Source: Thiobacillus denitrificans ATCC 25259 (GTDB lineage Bacteria > Pseudomonadota > Gammaproteobacteria > Burkholderiales > Thiobacillaceae). Taken from it: a stretch of DNA of 64,000 nucleotides. Shown in pieces: positions 1 through 8,624 of the stretch. A program made the position numbers and the translations under genes. Under the pieces are notes generated by a model. That model saw only the letters and a program-made list of their open reading frames with translations, made no database searches and was not told the origin of the DNA. The DNA is taken from positions 1,116,001 through 1,180,000 of the forward strand of contig NC_007404.1 of NCBI RefSeq assembly GCF_000012745.1. The letters run 5' to 3'. Each line of letters starts with the position of its first letter. The stretch's first letter is position 1.

Positions 1-787
1 CGATCGACAGCAGATACATCAGGCGCACGCTTTCGCTGCCTTCCGACGAGGAGCTCTTGAAGACCTGAGCGTAGTGCTCGCCGACGGGCTCGAGCGCCGG
101 AAAATAGTCCTCACCGTGCAACACCGCCCCGCTGGTTTTCATCCAGTTGTCGAGGAAGGCCGCCTGCATGTGGGCGACCACGGGACCTTCGACGCGGAAA
201 TGCGAGTCCCGCCAGTGATTGTCATCCTGCGCATGGCCGAGCCAGGTGTCGGCGATGCCGACGCCGCCCGTGAAGCCGATGTGCCCGTCGACGACCAGGA
301 GTTTGCGGTGCGTGCGGTTGTTCATGCGCGCGAGGTGGTACCAGTGCAGCGGGTGATATTTGAGGATCTCGACTCCGCCGTCTTTCATCAGCTCGAGCAA
401 GTCGTCTTCCATCTTGACGCTGCCCGCCCAGTCGACGAGGACATGGACCTTGACCCCGGCGCGTGCGCGTTCGGCGAGCGCCTCGGCAAATTCCTTGCCG
501 ATTTCGCCAGACCAGTAGATGTAGGTCTCGAAGGTGATCGTTTTGCGCGCCGCGCGAATCGCCGCCAGCATCGGTGGAAAGATCTCGTCGCCGTTGATGA
601 GCTCCTGGGCGCGGTTGCCCGGGACGAGTGGCGGGCCGAGCAGATGGCTCATCGAGCGCAGGAACTGCGGGTCGTGGATGAAATAGAGCTCGCTGATCCG
701 GGTCTGGACCTTCTTTTCCCCCGGCAGAAAGTTCAGCGCGATGACGGTGGCCAGCACCGCGCCGAGGACGATCCAGAAAACGAGCAT
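1..787 (-). CDS. Phospholipase D-like protein, cardiolipin synthase type (C-terminus cut by window edge)
   Basis: The first 262 residues are present; the 3' end lies beyond base 1. Residues 1-22 form a hydrophobic N-terminal anchor. At residue 160 begins an HKD motif (HRKLLVVDGHIGFTGG), the catalytic signature of the phospholipase D superfamily. The preceding FETYIYWSGEIG segment is typical of bacterial cardiolipin synthases, which join two phosphatidylglycerol molecules at the inner membrane. Such enzymes have a second HKD motif, which would lie outside the window. A related phospholipase-D-like membrane protein of other specificity is possible. The start is the ATG at 787; the larger overlapping open frames here are shadows. 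Confidence 0.85.
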   Translation of the reverse strand, partial: MLVFWIVLGAVLATVIALNFLPGEKKVQTRISELYFIHDPQFLRSMSHLLGPPLVPGNRAQELINGDEIFPPMLAAIRAARKTITFETYIYWSGEIGKEFAEALAERARAGVKVHVLVDWAGSVKMEDDLLELMKDGGVEILKYHPLHWYHLARMNNRTHRKLLVVDGHIGFTGGVGIADTWLGHAQDDNHWRDSHFRVEGPVVAHMQAAFLDNWMKTSGAVLHGEDYFPALEPVGEHYAQVFKSSSSEGSESVRLMYLLSI

Positions 788-1093
788 TTTTGTTCTTGAA
801 GACGCCCTGAGGTTGAGATGCCCATCGCGCAAAGGGATGGGGCCGGGCGGCGCCACCCGCTATCGCGCACCGCTGGCCCATCCTAATTCATCGCCGTCCG
901 TGCTTCCAGCCTCGGGGCGGCCTGGTAGCGGAGATCAGCGTAGACCTACACGGCGGGACGGTCCCGACCGGCAGAGACGGCACGAGGCCGGCGATATCGT
1001 GCAAACGGGTTCGCGGCGACGCGCTGCGAACGCCGCGGCTGTAGCCTCGCTTCGGCAGCAGTCGAACCCTTAACGCAAAGTGGAGGATAGAAA
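788..1093. other. Intergenic region between divergent genes
   Basis: This 306-base stretch separates the divergent cardiolipin-synthase-like gene and the small lipoprotein gene, so it should carry both promoters. I could not pick out a convincing -35/-10 pair on either strand and see no coding pattern. The end nearest the lipoprotein gene holds its ribosome binding site, GGAGGA, at about 1082-1087. Confidence 0.4.
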
Positions 1094-1339
1094 ATGAAAC
1101 TAGCGACTGGATTGATCTTGGTGCCGGCACTCGTCATGGGTCTCGCCGCTTGCGACGTCAAACAGACCGAAGAGGGCAAGCTGCCGGACGTCGACGTCGA
1201 GGGCGGCCAGGCGCCGAACTACGACGTCGATGCGGGCGACGTCGACGTCGGCTCCGAGAAAAAGGAAATGACGGTGCCGACGATCGACGCGGATACCCCG
1301 GCCCAGGACGAGGCCGAGGAAAAGGCCGGCAAGGACTGA
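1094..1339 (+). CDS. Small acidic lipoprotein, unknown function
   Basis: An 81-residue protein with a lipoprotein signal peptide: MKLAT, a hydrophobic stretch, then the lipobox L-A-A-C with the lipidated cysteine near residue 20. The mature part is strikingly acidic and Asp/Val-rich (DVDVEGGQAPNYDVDAGDVDV), ends in a charged EEKAGKD tail and has no recognisable domain. Rule of thumb: no Asp follows the lipobox Cys at +1 except here (Cys-Asp), which in enterobacteria favours inner-membrane retention; whether that holds here is unknown. It has its own Shine-Dalgarno sequence (GGAGGA) and appears monocistronic. I do not recognise the family. Confidence 0.7.
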   Translation: MKLATGLILVPALVMGLAACDVKQTEEGKLPDVDVEGGQAPNYDVDAGDVDVGSEKKEMTVPTIDADTPAQDEAEEKAGKD

Positions 1340-1740
1340 GTCTCCGGCACAAGTGCCCGCGCGCGCGACGGTTGCGGTCGGCGCGGGCCGATTCCTCTGG
1401 TCCGGGCCCGAGGCTGCCCTCTCACGGTGCCGGATGGCCGGCGCGCCGTCCGATCCCGTTGCCCGGCAGAACCCACGTTTCGTCTCGACCGATGGCAACG
1501 CCGAGCCGCGCCGCTGATCGGCGCCGCCGCGTCGAGCGCGCTGACGATATTTCTCCTCTCATTCGAACGTTTTCCTAGCGGGCCGATCCATCAGAGGACG
1601 GTCAAGTGCGCTCGGCGTTTCGGCGCCTGCGCCCGTCGCCCCTGCAGGCGTTGACCCGCTTGCGCGCGGCCCCACGCAAAGCGGCCCTGTCCCCCAACAT
1701 GCGGCCGTAACGGCCCGTTCGACTTATGGAGAAACGATTC
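1340..1740. other. Intergenic region, no gene seen
   Basis: About 400 bases between the small lipoprotein and the DsrE-like gene. Open frames on both strands here are arginine-rich and without starts or ribosome sites, as expected of shadows in GC-rich DNA. GGAGA at 1730-1734 is the ribosome binding site of the next gene. Confidence 0.4.
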
Positions 1741-2268
1741 GTGAAAGTCCCGCCCAAGATTGCCGCGCTGGCCTTGTTCCTCGCGCTCCCCGTTCCGTTG
1801 CATGCATTTGCCGAAGAATTCGCGCCCTACGGCACCGCCAAGGTCGACATGCACGCGATGCCCGTGACCGACGTCGTGTTCGACGTCAACTACGAGGACC
1901 CGCAGCAGTTGAACATCCTCTACAACTTCATCCGCAACACGCAGGCAGTCACCAAGGGCAAGGTCGCGGTGGTGACCCATGGCCCCGAGTTGCGCGCCTT
2001 CGCCAAGGAGAATTACGCGAAATATCAGGGCATCGTCGACAAGATGGCGGAGCTCGCGCAGGACGGCGTCGAATTCAAGATGTGCAGCAACGCGATGAAA
2101 GCGGCCGGTTTCCGCGCCGAGGACATGCACGGCTTCATCACGGTCGTTCCCGCGGGCTTCCCGGAGATCGCCTACTACCAGGCCAAGGGCTACCAGTACA
2201 TCAACCCGATTCCGCTGCCGGTCAAGGACGTGCGCTATCTCGACCAGTCGCAGCTCAAGAAACAGTAG
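1741..2268 (+). CDS. Secreted DsrE/DsrF-family (DUF1791-like) protein
   Basis: A 175-residue protein beginning with a cleavable signal peptide (KVPPKIAALALFLALPVPLHAFA). The mature domain resembles the DsrE/DsrF/TusD sulfur-carrier fold: VVFDVNYEDPQQLNILYNFI, VVTHGPELRAF and, near the end of the fold, a single conserved cysteine in FKMCSNAMKAAG. DsrE-family cysteines carry persulfide sulfur in known members, but the periplasmic DUF1791-type proteins have no firm function. I prefer the GTG at 1741 because GGAG at 1730-1733 lies at the right distance; the in-frame ATG at 1726 has no ribosome site. Confidence 0.75.
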   Translation: MKVPPKIAALALFLALPVPLHAFAEEFAPYGTAKVDMHAMPVTDVVFDVNYEDPQQLNILYNFIRNTQAVTKGKVAVVTHGPELRAFAKENYAKYQGIVDKMAELAQDGVEFKMCSNAMKAAGFRAEDMHGFITVVPAGFPEIAYYQAKGYQYINPIPLPVKDVRYLDQSQLKKQ

Positions 2269-2367
2269 TTCCGTCCCGGCGCGTCCACGCCGCTGCGCGC
2301 GCTGTTTTCACCAAAGCGCCGGCCCGGATAGCTCGGACGGCAAGAACGGGCAACAGGCCGCGCCGCG

Positions 2368-2781
2368 TCAGTCGAGCTTCTTGCACAGCGGCAGATCGGA
2401 CGGGTTTTCGATTGCCTGCGCGATCGCGCTGGCGATGTCGTGGATCTCGTCGACGCTGAAATGCTCGAACAGGCGGCGCGCGACCGGCGGCGGAATCCGC
2501 ACCGAACGCGTCGTGCCGTCGCTCAGCGTGACCATGATCCCGGCCGCGTGATGGCTCACGAGCTCGGCGTCGGATTCGGCGGCCAGCATCTGCGCGTCCA
2601 TGATCGCTTCGTACTCGGCCTCGAGCGCCTCCTGCTGGGCGTCGTCCAGGTTGTCCGGCAACTCGACGACGAAGCCCGCGATGTTGTCCTGCTCGACGGT
2701 GCTCGGAATGCCGAGCGCCGACGCAAACGCGACGAAGCGATCGCGCAACGCCGCATCGAAAAACATGTATTCCAGACCCAT
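2368..2781 (-). CDS. Conserved hypothetical protein
   Basis: A 137-residue cytoplasmic protein starting MGLEYMFFD at 2781, behind a strong GGAGGT ribosome site. It is acidic in the middle, with a helical EALEAEYEAIMDAQML segment, and ends LCKKLD. No catalytic motif is evident and I cannot name a family with certainty. It lies 20 bases downstream of the methyltransferase gene on the same strand, so the two are probably co-transcribed. The longer open frame extending to 3012 runs through the methyltransferase gene in another frame and is not credible as a start. Confidence 0.65.
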   Translation of the reverse strand: MGLEYMFFDAALRDRFVAFASALGIPSTVEQDNIAGFVVELPDNLDDAQQEALEAEYEAIMDAQMLAAESDAELVSHHAAGIMVTLSDGTTRSVRIPPPVARRLFEHFSVDEIHDIASAIAQAIENPSDLPLCKKLD

Positions 2782-2801
2782 GCTCGTGACCTCCGTTTGC
2801 G

Positions 2802-3458
2802 TCAGGCGCGCCGTGCCGTCATCAGGAAAACCGGGTAGTCGCGCGTGCCGGCCGGCTGTTCCTTGCTGATGCTGAACACGGGCTGAAAGCGCACGTCGGT
2901 GAAGCCGGCGGTGGTCGCGCGCTGGCCGAGCGCGGCCCGGTCGAAGCCGTGGTGCACGTCGACCTCGACGCCGTGGAAGGAACCGTCTTCCTTGTCGAGG
3001 TCGGCGACGCACAGATAGGCGCCGGGCTTCAGAAGCGCGTGAAAGATGCCGAGGATGCGCGCCGTGTCGGGCACGTGGTGCAGCGTCATCGACGTATAGA
3101 TCAGGTCGAAGCGCTGCGCCGGCGGCGGGTCCGCGAGCAGGTCAAGCTTGACCGGAGTCATGTTGTCGACGCCTTGCGCGGCGATCTTCTCGGCCAGCAC
3201 GTCGAGCATTCCGCTCGAACTGTCGGCCAACAGGATCGAGCCGAGTTCATCCTTGAGCGGGAAGGAAAGCAGGCCCGTCCCGCAGCCGTAGTCGAGCGCC
3301 GCCATGTCGCGGCGCAGCGGCACGGTCGCGCGGATCGCGTCGGCGATCTTGCTGCCGCGTTCCTGGAACACCGGGTTCTCGTCCCACGCGCGGGCCTTGC
3401 TGTCGAAATGGGCGGCGTCGAGCCGGGTCGTGGGCGTAGTGGGTGGCGTGCTGGTCAT
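2802..3458 (-). CDS. Class I SAM-dependent methyltransferase
   Basis: A 218-residue protein of the Methyltransf_11/25 type. The SAM-binding motif I is ALDYGCGTGLLSFPL at about residue 55, motif II/acidic loop follows (LLADSSSGMLDVL), and the post-motif FDLIYTSMTLHHVPD with HALLKPGAYLCVADLD completes the Rossmann-like core. The substrate cannot be deduced. The N-terminal RLDAAHFDSKARAWDENP is shared with many small-molecule methyltransferases of this class. The gene is followed by a conserved hypothetical gene, likely in one operon. Confidence 0.85.
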   Translation of the reverse strand: MTSTPPTTPTTRLDAAHFDSKARAWDENPVFQERGSKIADAIRATVPLRRDMAALDYGCGTGLLSFPLKDELGSILLADSSSGMLDVLAEKIAAQGVDNMTPVKLDLLADPPPAQRFDLIYTSMTLHHVPDTARILGIFHALLKPGAYLCVADLDKEDGSFHGVEVDVHHGFDRAALGQRATTAGFTDVRFQPVFSISKEQPAGTRDYPVFLMTARRA

Positions 3459-3597
3459 GGCGTTTTCGTAAGCCGGGGAAATGTGCGAGGGGTACCACCG
3501 GATTCCGGCGTCCCCGTGTGACTGCGGTATGCCCGCTTCGCTCCTTGAAACGGAGTGCTTTAATGACGGAAGTGTCCATCTTCACGGGAGCGCGGCG

Positions 3598-3990
3598 ATG
3601 CAGGATAAGCTCAACGACGTGGGCAAGCTGGTCTTGCGGCTGGCCCTGGGAATCCTGATTTTATTACACGGCGTCGCCAAGCTCACGCATGGCGTCGGGC
3701 CGATCGAAGGCATGCTGGGCGGAATCGGCCTGCCGGGTTATATCGCCTACGGCGTCTTCGCCGGCGAAGTGCTCGGGCCGCTGTTGCTGATTGCCGGCTT
3801 CTACGCCCGTATCGGCGCGGCGCTGATCGCGATCAACATGGTCTTCGCCTTGGTACTCGCGCACAGCGACGAACTTGCAAGCCTGAGCGAACAGGGCGGT
3901 TGGGCGCTGGAACTGCAGGGCATGTTCCTGTTCACGGCGATCGCGTTGCTCCTGATGGGGCCGGGCCGGATCAGCGTCAATCGCCGTTGA
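3598..3990 (+). CDS. DoxX-family membrane protein
   Basis: A 130-residue protein with four predicted membrane helices: LRLALGILILLHGVAKL, YIAYGVFAGEVLGPLLLIAG, IGAALIAINMVFALVLA and MFLFTAIALLLMGPGR. Together with the HGVAKLTHGV segment this matches the DoxX/YphA family. Some members are linked to thiosulfate or quinone metabolism, others to redox stress; the role here is unknown. The ATG at 3598 is chosen because GGAG lies seven bases upstream and it starts directly before the first helix; the upstream ATG at 3481 adds an unrelated polar extension. Confidence 0.8.
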   Translation: MQDKLNDVGKLVLRLALGILILLHGVAKLTHGVGPIEGMLGGIGLPGYIAYGVFAGEVLGPLLLIAGFYARIGAALIAINMVFALVLAHSDELASLSEQGGWALELQGMFLFTAIALLLMGPGRISVNRR

Positions 3991-4002
3991 CATAATGCGG
4001 CA

Positions 4003-4040
4003 GAAAAATGGCGGGACTGTGCGAACCGCCGGCATTTTTC
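4003..4040. terminator. Probable bidirectional terminator between convergent genes
   Basis: GAAAAATG-GCGG at 4003-4014 can pair with CCGC-CGG-CATTTTTC at 4026-4040, leaving a small bulge, with an A-run on one side and a T-run on the other. It sits exactly between the converging DoxX and DNA glycosylase genes and includes the glycosylase stop codon. Confidence 0.45.
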
Positions 4041-4554
4041 AGTGACCGGCCGCCTCCTTGACGACCGACCAGTGCGCGAGTTTTTCCTCGAAGCGCATGC
4101 CCGCGTGCGCCGGGCTCGTCGACGGCAGTGTCCGGTAGGCGACGAGCCGCGGCGCCTCGGGCAGATCCGGCAGCACGAGGCGGCGATAGAGGCCCGCCGC
4201 CTTCGCCCCGTTGAAGCAGACGAGATGGATATGCGGGTGCGAGGCGAGGAACGCGGCGAAGTCGTTCGGCACCACGCTCGATGTCACGATCGCCGAATCG
4301 AGGCTGCCCGGCCGCTCGGCGGAGGCGCACACGTCCCAGAGCGCGACCCCACTCCTGACGAGCTTGCGGTAGCGTTCGGCGTAGGGCACGTCCGCGCCGG
4401 CACCGAAGAGGCGTCCCATGATCTTCCAGAACGCATTCTGCGGCTGCGCGTAGTACTGCTGCATCCTGAGCGACGTCTGCCCGGGCAGGCTGCCGAGGAT
4501 CAGGACGCGCGCGTGCGTATCGGCGATCGGCGGGAAGCTCTGTGCGTGCGTCAC
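4039..4554 (-). CDS. DNA-deoxyinosine (hypoxanthine)/mismatch uracil-DNA glycosylase family
   Basis: A 171-residue member of the uracil-DNA glycosylase superfamily, family 6 type. Motif A is LILGSLPGQTSLRMQQYYA followed by PQNAFWKIMG, and the C-terminal motif is LPSTSPAHAGM. SLPG...YYA...NAFW is characteristic of hypoxanthine-DNA glycosylases, which remove deaminated adenine and in some cases uracil from DNA. The exact substrate is inferred from family. It is convergent with the DoxX gene. The start at 4554 gives the expected length with motif A at about residue 18. Confidence 0.8.
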   Translation of the reverse strand: MTHAQSFPPIADTHARVLILGSLPGQTSLRMQQYYAQPQNAFWKIMGRLFGAGADVPYAERYRKLVRSGVALWDVCASAERPGSLDSAIVTSSVVPNDFAAFLASHPHIHLVCFNGAKAAGLYRRLVLPDLPEAPRLVAYRTLPSTSPAHAGMRFEEKLAHWSVVKEAAGH

Positions 4555-4669
4555 GATCGCGGTGGGGCGACGAAGCTGGGGGAGGGCGAGGCGGGCGGCA
4601 TGGAAAGGCTCGGGTCGGCGGCGCTCGTGTCATCCCGCCGCGCCGTCATTATCGGGGTTGCCGCGCAGA

Positions 4670-4762
4670 TCGGTAAAGCCGCGTCGAGGTATGACGCGAC
4701 TCGGTAAAGCCGCACCAACTCAAGCGGCGGCTCCGTGAAACCCCGCCCAGGTAGAGCGGCGC
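4670..4762. repeat. Three degenerate tandem units, each able to form a hairpin
   Basis: Units begin at about 4670, 4701 and 4733 (31-32 base period). The first two open with TCGGTAAAGCCGC; the third is the degenerate CCGTGAAACCCCGC. Each contains its own short inverted repeat: CGCGTC/GACGCG (4680-4685 and 4693-4698), GCCGC/GCGGC (4709-4713 and 4724-4728) and CCGC/GCGG (4743-4746 and 4756-4759). The array lies between the TauD-like gene and the start of the DNA glycosylase gene. Function unknown. Confidence 0.5.
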
Positions 4763-4825
4763 GCCCTCCCGCAGTGGCGACCACCCTGCGTCTGCCGCAG
4801 CCGCGCAAAGGCGGGGCCCGTGTGC

Positions 4826-5716
4826 TCAGTTCACGAGTTCAGGATTGACCCGGTCGTAGAAACGCGCGCGGAAGAGCAGGCGCTTGTGCGCCGCGTCGTC
4901 GCTGTCGACCAGCTTTTCCCGGGTATGCAGCACGTTGTTCGAGATCAGGCCCATTCCGGATTCGAGCCGGCCTTCGATGACCTGTGCCGACTCGTCCGAG
5001 ATCAGCGACTCGAGCACCTGCCGCGCGGCGGCGACGTCGCTGTCCTCCGACCACGCCATGTCGGTCTTCCGGAACGAGAAGCGGTGGCACAGCGGGCCGT
5101 AGGGATTGGTCCAGAAGACCTTGCCGCCGCGGTGCAGGTCGATCTCGCCGCTCGCGGGGTTGCGGTAGTTGAAGCAATCCCGGTTCATCAGCACGTCGAG
5201 GGCCTCGGGGGCCTTGTCGCGCAGGTGGATGTAGAGCACTTCGTGGTCGAGCACCTTGTTGCTGCCGCCCTCGAGCGCGGGGCGCTTGCAGAGCAGGAAC
5301 AGCGCCTGGATCGTGTGGTTCGAGCCGTAGTAGGTCGCATCGGTGTGCCAGTTGCAGTGCCGGGTCGAGAACGGGACCGCGCGGTTCAGGATGCCCGAGT
5401 CGGTCAACTCGTCGGACTGCGCGTGCCGCGCCGACTTGTCGGTGCGGCTGACGCCGAGCTGGGCGCCGAGTGCCAGCAGCGAAGCCATTTCGAGCTCCGC
5501 GGAACCGGCCGTGAAGACGCACATGTTCGCGCGTTCGACCGTTTCGAGGATCTTGGCTTTTTCCGCGGCGGTGGGCGCCGTCATGTCGCCGAGCTCGACC
5601 ACGAGGTCGCCGACGTGGCCCGGATAGGCGGCGAGCTTCTCGTCGCGCCATCTGAGGTAATCGTCGTCCGAATCGAGGTCGAACCGGCGGGGATATTTGA
5701 CGTTCCAGCGTTTCAT
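4826..5716 (-). CDS. TauD/TfdA-family Fe(II)/2-oxoglutarate-dependent dioxygenase
   Basis: A 296-residue protein. The iron-binding facial triad is visible: NWHTDATYY supplies His and Asp, and SNNVLHTREKL supplies the distal His. RLLFRARFYDR near the C-terminus supplies the arginine expected to bind 2-oxoglutarate. Family members hydroxylate sulfonates, carnitine precursors, aryloxyalkanoates and other substrates; nothing nearby names the substrate here. It is preceded by AAGGG as a weak ribosome site and stands alone. Confidence 0.8.
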   Translation of the reverse strand: MKRWNVKYPRRFDLDSDDDYLRWRDEKLAAYPGHVGDLVVELGDMTAPTAAEKAKILETVERANMCVFTAGSAELEMASLLALGAQLGVSRTDKSARHAQSDELTDSGILNRAVPFSTRHCNWHTDATYYGSNHTIQALFLLCKRPALEGGSNKVLDHEVLYIHLRDKAPEALDVLMNRDCFNYRNPASGEIDLHRGGKVFWTNPYGPLCHRFSFRKTDMAWSEDSDVAAARQVLESLISDESAQVIEGRLESGMGLISNNVLHTREKLVDSDDAAHKRLLFRARFYDRVNPELVN

Positions 5717-5793
5717 GATCGGCCCTTAGTGCGGATATTCAGAGGGCAATATCTTAGAACAAAATCCCCAATGAAGCACCATGGGTACCTCTC

Positions 5794-6642
5794 TTAGACT
5801 GCCTCCCGCTCGAAACAGGTGAGCCGCACGTCGACGCCGAGCGAGAGCGCCGTCAGCGCGGCGGCGTCCGCGCGCGCTTCGGCCGTGGCGCGGTAGAGAT
5901 GCGGCGTCATCGCGAGCAGGTCGGCGATCTCCTGCGCGCTTGCGAGTTCGATGCGAAAGCGCAGCGTCGTCGCCGGTCGCTCGGTGAAGCCCGCCGGGGT
6001 CGGCGGGTCCGCTGTGCGTTGCGGCTTCAGCGCGGGGTAGATGATCTCGCGCAGCTCGCGCAGATGCTCGGGCCCGGCGTCGACCTGGATGAGCCGTCCG
6101 CCCGGCTTCAGCACGCGCGCGAACTCGGGGTAGACCGGAAAGCCGAACATGCACAGCACGCGGTCGAGCGTGCCCGGCAGTACCGGCAGGTGGGCGTTGC
6201 TGCCTACGACCCAGCTGACCCGCGCATCCTGCTTCGCAGCCGACAGCACCGCCCATTTCGAAATGTCGAGGCCCATGAGTGCCAGCCTGCAGCCGGCCGG
6301 TGCCGACGCCGCGAGTTGACGCAGGTAGTAGCCCTCGCCGCATCCGGCGTCGAGGCAGGCGACGGTCGCGTCCGGCGGCAGGTCAGCGAGCACGGCCCGG
6401 TTCACGGCATCGGCGATCGGCGCGTAGAAACCCGCAGCGAGAAAGCGCCGCCGTGCCGCGACCATCTCCTTGCTGTCGCCCGGATCACGCGAGCGCTTGT
6501 GCTGCACCGGCAGCAGGTTCGCGTAGTTCTGGCGTGCGACATCGAAGCTGTGGCCCGAAGGGCAGCGCCATGCGGCGCCGTCGCGCTGCAGGGGCGTGCC
6601 GTCCAGCGGGCAGGCGAGCGCCTGGAAGAGCGTTACCGGCAT
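5794..6642 (-). CDS. rlmA: 23S rRNA (guanine-N1)-methyltransferase, RlmA type
   Basis: A 282-residue protein with the RlmA layout: an N-terminal zinc-binding module with cysteines in LACPLDGTPL and CPSGHSFD, then RQNYANLLP, and a SAM-binding domain with CLDAGCGEGYYLRQLA. The MFGFPVYPEFARVLKPGGRL segment also fits. The enzyme methylates a guanine in hairpin 35 of 23S rRNA; whether this is position 745 or 748 cannot be read from sequence. It starts three bases after the stop of the upstream gene at 6646, so the two form an operon. Confidence 0.85.
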   Translation of the reverse strand: MPVTLFQALACPLDGTPLQRDGAAWRCPSGHSFDVARQNYANLLPVQHKRSRDPGDSKEMVAARRRFLAAGFYAPIADAVNRAVLADLPPDATVACLDAGCGEGYYLRQLAASAPAGCRLALMGLDISKWAVLSAAKQDARVSWVVGSNAHLPVLPGTLDRVLCMFGFPVYPEFARVLKPGGRLIQVDAGPEHLRELREIIYPALKPQRTADPPTPAGFTERPATTLRFRIELASAQEIADLLAMTPHLYRATAEARADAAALTALSLGVDVRLTCFEREAV

Positions 6643-6645
6643 CGC

Positions 6646-7023
6646 TTATGGCTGCGCGAGAACCGCCTCGAGCCGACGCGCATCCACCGGATAGCTCAGC
6701 ACGGCGTGGAGGGGAAACAGTTCCAGCAGCTTGCCGATATGGTCTTCTTCGCGCGGATGCATGAACACGATCACTTTCGCCTGCGGCGCGAAGCGCTGCA
6801 GCGTGCGGATCGTGACGTCGAGATTCGAGACGTTCGCGCCAGCGTAGTTGTTGCCCCAGCCGTAGATGAACTCCCCGACGAAGAAATCCGGCGGCTGCTT
6901 CTGCAGCGCGCGGTGAAGGTTGCGCGCGGAGTCGAAGCGCTGGGCCGCGATGCCGAGCTTCCGATAGAGCGCGGCGAAATCGGGATGGAAAGGCGATTCG
7001 ACCAGGGAAAAAAGCGTTTTCAT
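6646..7023 (-). CDS. Conserved hypothetical protein, response-regulator-like fold possible
   Basis: A 125-residue cytoplasmic protein beginning MKTLFSLVESPF. Alternating beta/alpha character (FDSARNLHRALQKQ, DFFVGEFIYGWGNNYAGAN, AKVIVFMHPREEDHI, HAVLSYPVDARRLEAVL) recalls a receiver-like fold, but the conserved phosphoacceptor pattern is not evident, so this is only a suggestion. It is the first gene of a probable two-gene operon with rlmA. Confidence 0.6.
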   Translation of the reverse strand: MKTLFSLVESPFHPDFAALYRKLGIAAQRFDSARNLHRALQKQPPDFFVGEFIYGWGNNYAGANVSNLDVTIRTLQRFAPQAKVIVFMHPREEDHIGKLLELFPLHAVLSYPVDARRLEAVLAQP

Positions 7024-7135
7024 GAGACGGGTTCAGAGCGGCGCGATCCGCGCCGCGTCAAGCGGGGCGACCGGCTTCGCATGCCGGATATGGAGGACGC
7101 GACATTAAACCAGACAGCAGGCGCCGCCAGAATCC

Positions 7136-8353
7136 CTAGGCGTCGCCGGGATAGGGCGCCGGACGCCCAAGCAAGTAACCCTGCACCTTGTTCACGTTGA
7201 GCTCGCGCAGCGCCTGCAATTCGCCTTCGGTCTCGACGCCCTCGGCGACGACCTTGCTGCCGGTCGCCTCGGCGAAGCGGATGACCGCTGCGGCGAGGGC
7301 GCGACGGTCGCCGTCGCGATCGATGCCGTGGATCAGGCTGTAGTCGAGTTTGATCACGTCGGGCTTCAACTGCAGGATGTGGCGAAAGCTCGCGAAGCCG
7401 GCGCCGGCGTCGTCGACCGCGAGTCGCAAGCCCTGCTGCCGTAGCGGCGCGAGTGTCGCGGCCACCCGCTCGTAGTCGTTGATCGACGCGTGTTCGGTCA
7501 CTTCCAGCATCAGGCGTTCGAGGGGATGGCCGTTCAAGGCCGAGGCCAGCGAGCCCTTCAGAATCGTGTTCGGCGAGACATTGAGCGACAGATAAACCGT
7601 CGTCGGCAGGCGCGCGACGACCGCCAGGGCCGCGCGAATCGCCGCCAGTTCGAGCTCCTCGTCGAGGCCGACCTCGTCCGCTTCGCAAAACCACGCATCG
7701 GGCGTCCTGACGGGTTCTAGCGAGAACCGCGTCAGGGCCTCGTATCCGACGAGCGCATTCGGTTCGAGGTTGAAGATGGGCTGGTAGACGATACGGTAAT
7801 GCCGGCCGTCGAGCACGGCGCGCACGCGCTCGCGGATGATGTTTTCGCGGGTGGTTTCGTTCGACTTCCTTTCGAGCAGCTTGGCGACGAAATCCGCGAA
7901 CAGGCGCAAGGTCCCGAGGTCGCGCTCGGTGAGCGACGCGTCGGCGAAGGTGCTGAAGCAGCAGAAGGTCCCGTAGACGCGGCCGTCCCGGAACCGGATC
8001 GGCACGCTGAGATGGGCGCCCACCGGTAATTCGGTCGTCACCGGCAGGGCCAGGGCGGCCGGCTCCTGGCAGGCGTCGCGCATCAAGGGAGGCAGGCGTC
8101 CGTCGACGACACGCTGGCAATACGACGCGTCGAGCGGGTCCCATGCACCGACCTGAATGACCGAAAAGTCGGCGTCCGCATCGACGTGGCGAAAGATGCG
8201 CGCGCCGTCCCGAAACTCTGACACGAACGCGACCTGCATGCCGAGCAGGCTGCGGACCGAACGCAGGGCGTCGGAAACGATCTCGTCGATCTGCTGGGGC
8301 GTGCCGCAGACGTCGACGTCCAGTATGCTCATTTTGTCTTCGCGTGTTTGCAT
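7136..8353 (-). CDS. GAF-EAL cyclic-di-GMP phosphodiesterase
   Basis: A 405-residue signalling protein. The N-terminal half is a GAF-type sensor (SLLGMQVAFVSEFRDGARIF, SYCQRVVDGRLPPLM, GAHLSVPIRFRDGRVYGTF). The C-terminal half is an EAL domain with YEALTRF in place of the EAL core, LSLNVSPNTI, LMLEVTEHASI, DDAGAGFASFRHI, VVAEGVET and QGYLLGRP. The metal-binding and catalytic residues of active EAL phosphodiesterases (E, N, E, DD, K, E) look intact, so hydrolysis of c-di-GMP to pGpG is likely. No membrane segment is seen. I use the ATG at 8353; the ATG at 8332 is an equally possible start, and neither has a strong ribosome site. Confidence 0.8.
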   Translation of the reverse strand: MQTREDKMSILDVDVCGTPQQIDEIVSDALRSVRSLLGMQVAFVSEFRDGARIFRHVDADADFSVIQVGAWDPLDASYCQRVVDGRLPPLMRDACQEPAALALPVTTELPVGAHLSVPIRFRDGRVYGTFCCFSTFADASLTERDLGTLRLFADFVAKLLERKSNETTRENIIRERVRAVLDGRHYRIVYQPIFNLEPNALVGYEALTRFSLEPVRTPDAWFCEADEVGLDEELELAAIRAALAVVARLPTTVYLSLNVSPNTILKGSLASALNGHPLERLMLEVTEHASINDYERVAATLAPLRQQGLRLAVDDAGAGFASFRHILQLKPDVIKLDYSLIHGIDRDGDRRALAAAVIRFAEATGSKVVAEGVETEGELQALRELNVNKVQGYLLGRPAPYPGDA

Positions 8354-8624
8354 ACTCGGTTCCGTCCGGAGGGTGATACGTGTCGCGTGCGTGGGGGAAG
8401 CACCCTGCACACTAGGTCGCGCCACCATCAAGCGCAACGTTCGACGACCGGCGCGCGCCATTTTTTTTGCGCTTGTGAACGCGTGAAACACGCCTGTCAT
8501 GGCCCGCCCGTGAAAGCGAAGGCACAAGGAAACATTCCACGCCCGGCGCGCTCAAAATAATTTGAAATGAATGCGACGGCGGCGCTTTGCACGAGGCACC
8601 GACCGCCGACCCAAGGAGGTGCTC

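Noticed and set aside
4670-4762. CRISPR array
   Set aside because: Only three degenerate units with internal hairpins and no unique spacers of constant length; no cas genes nearby.
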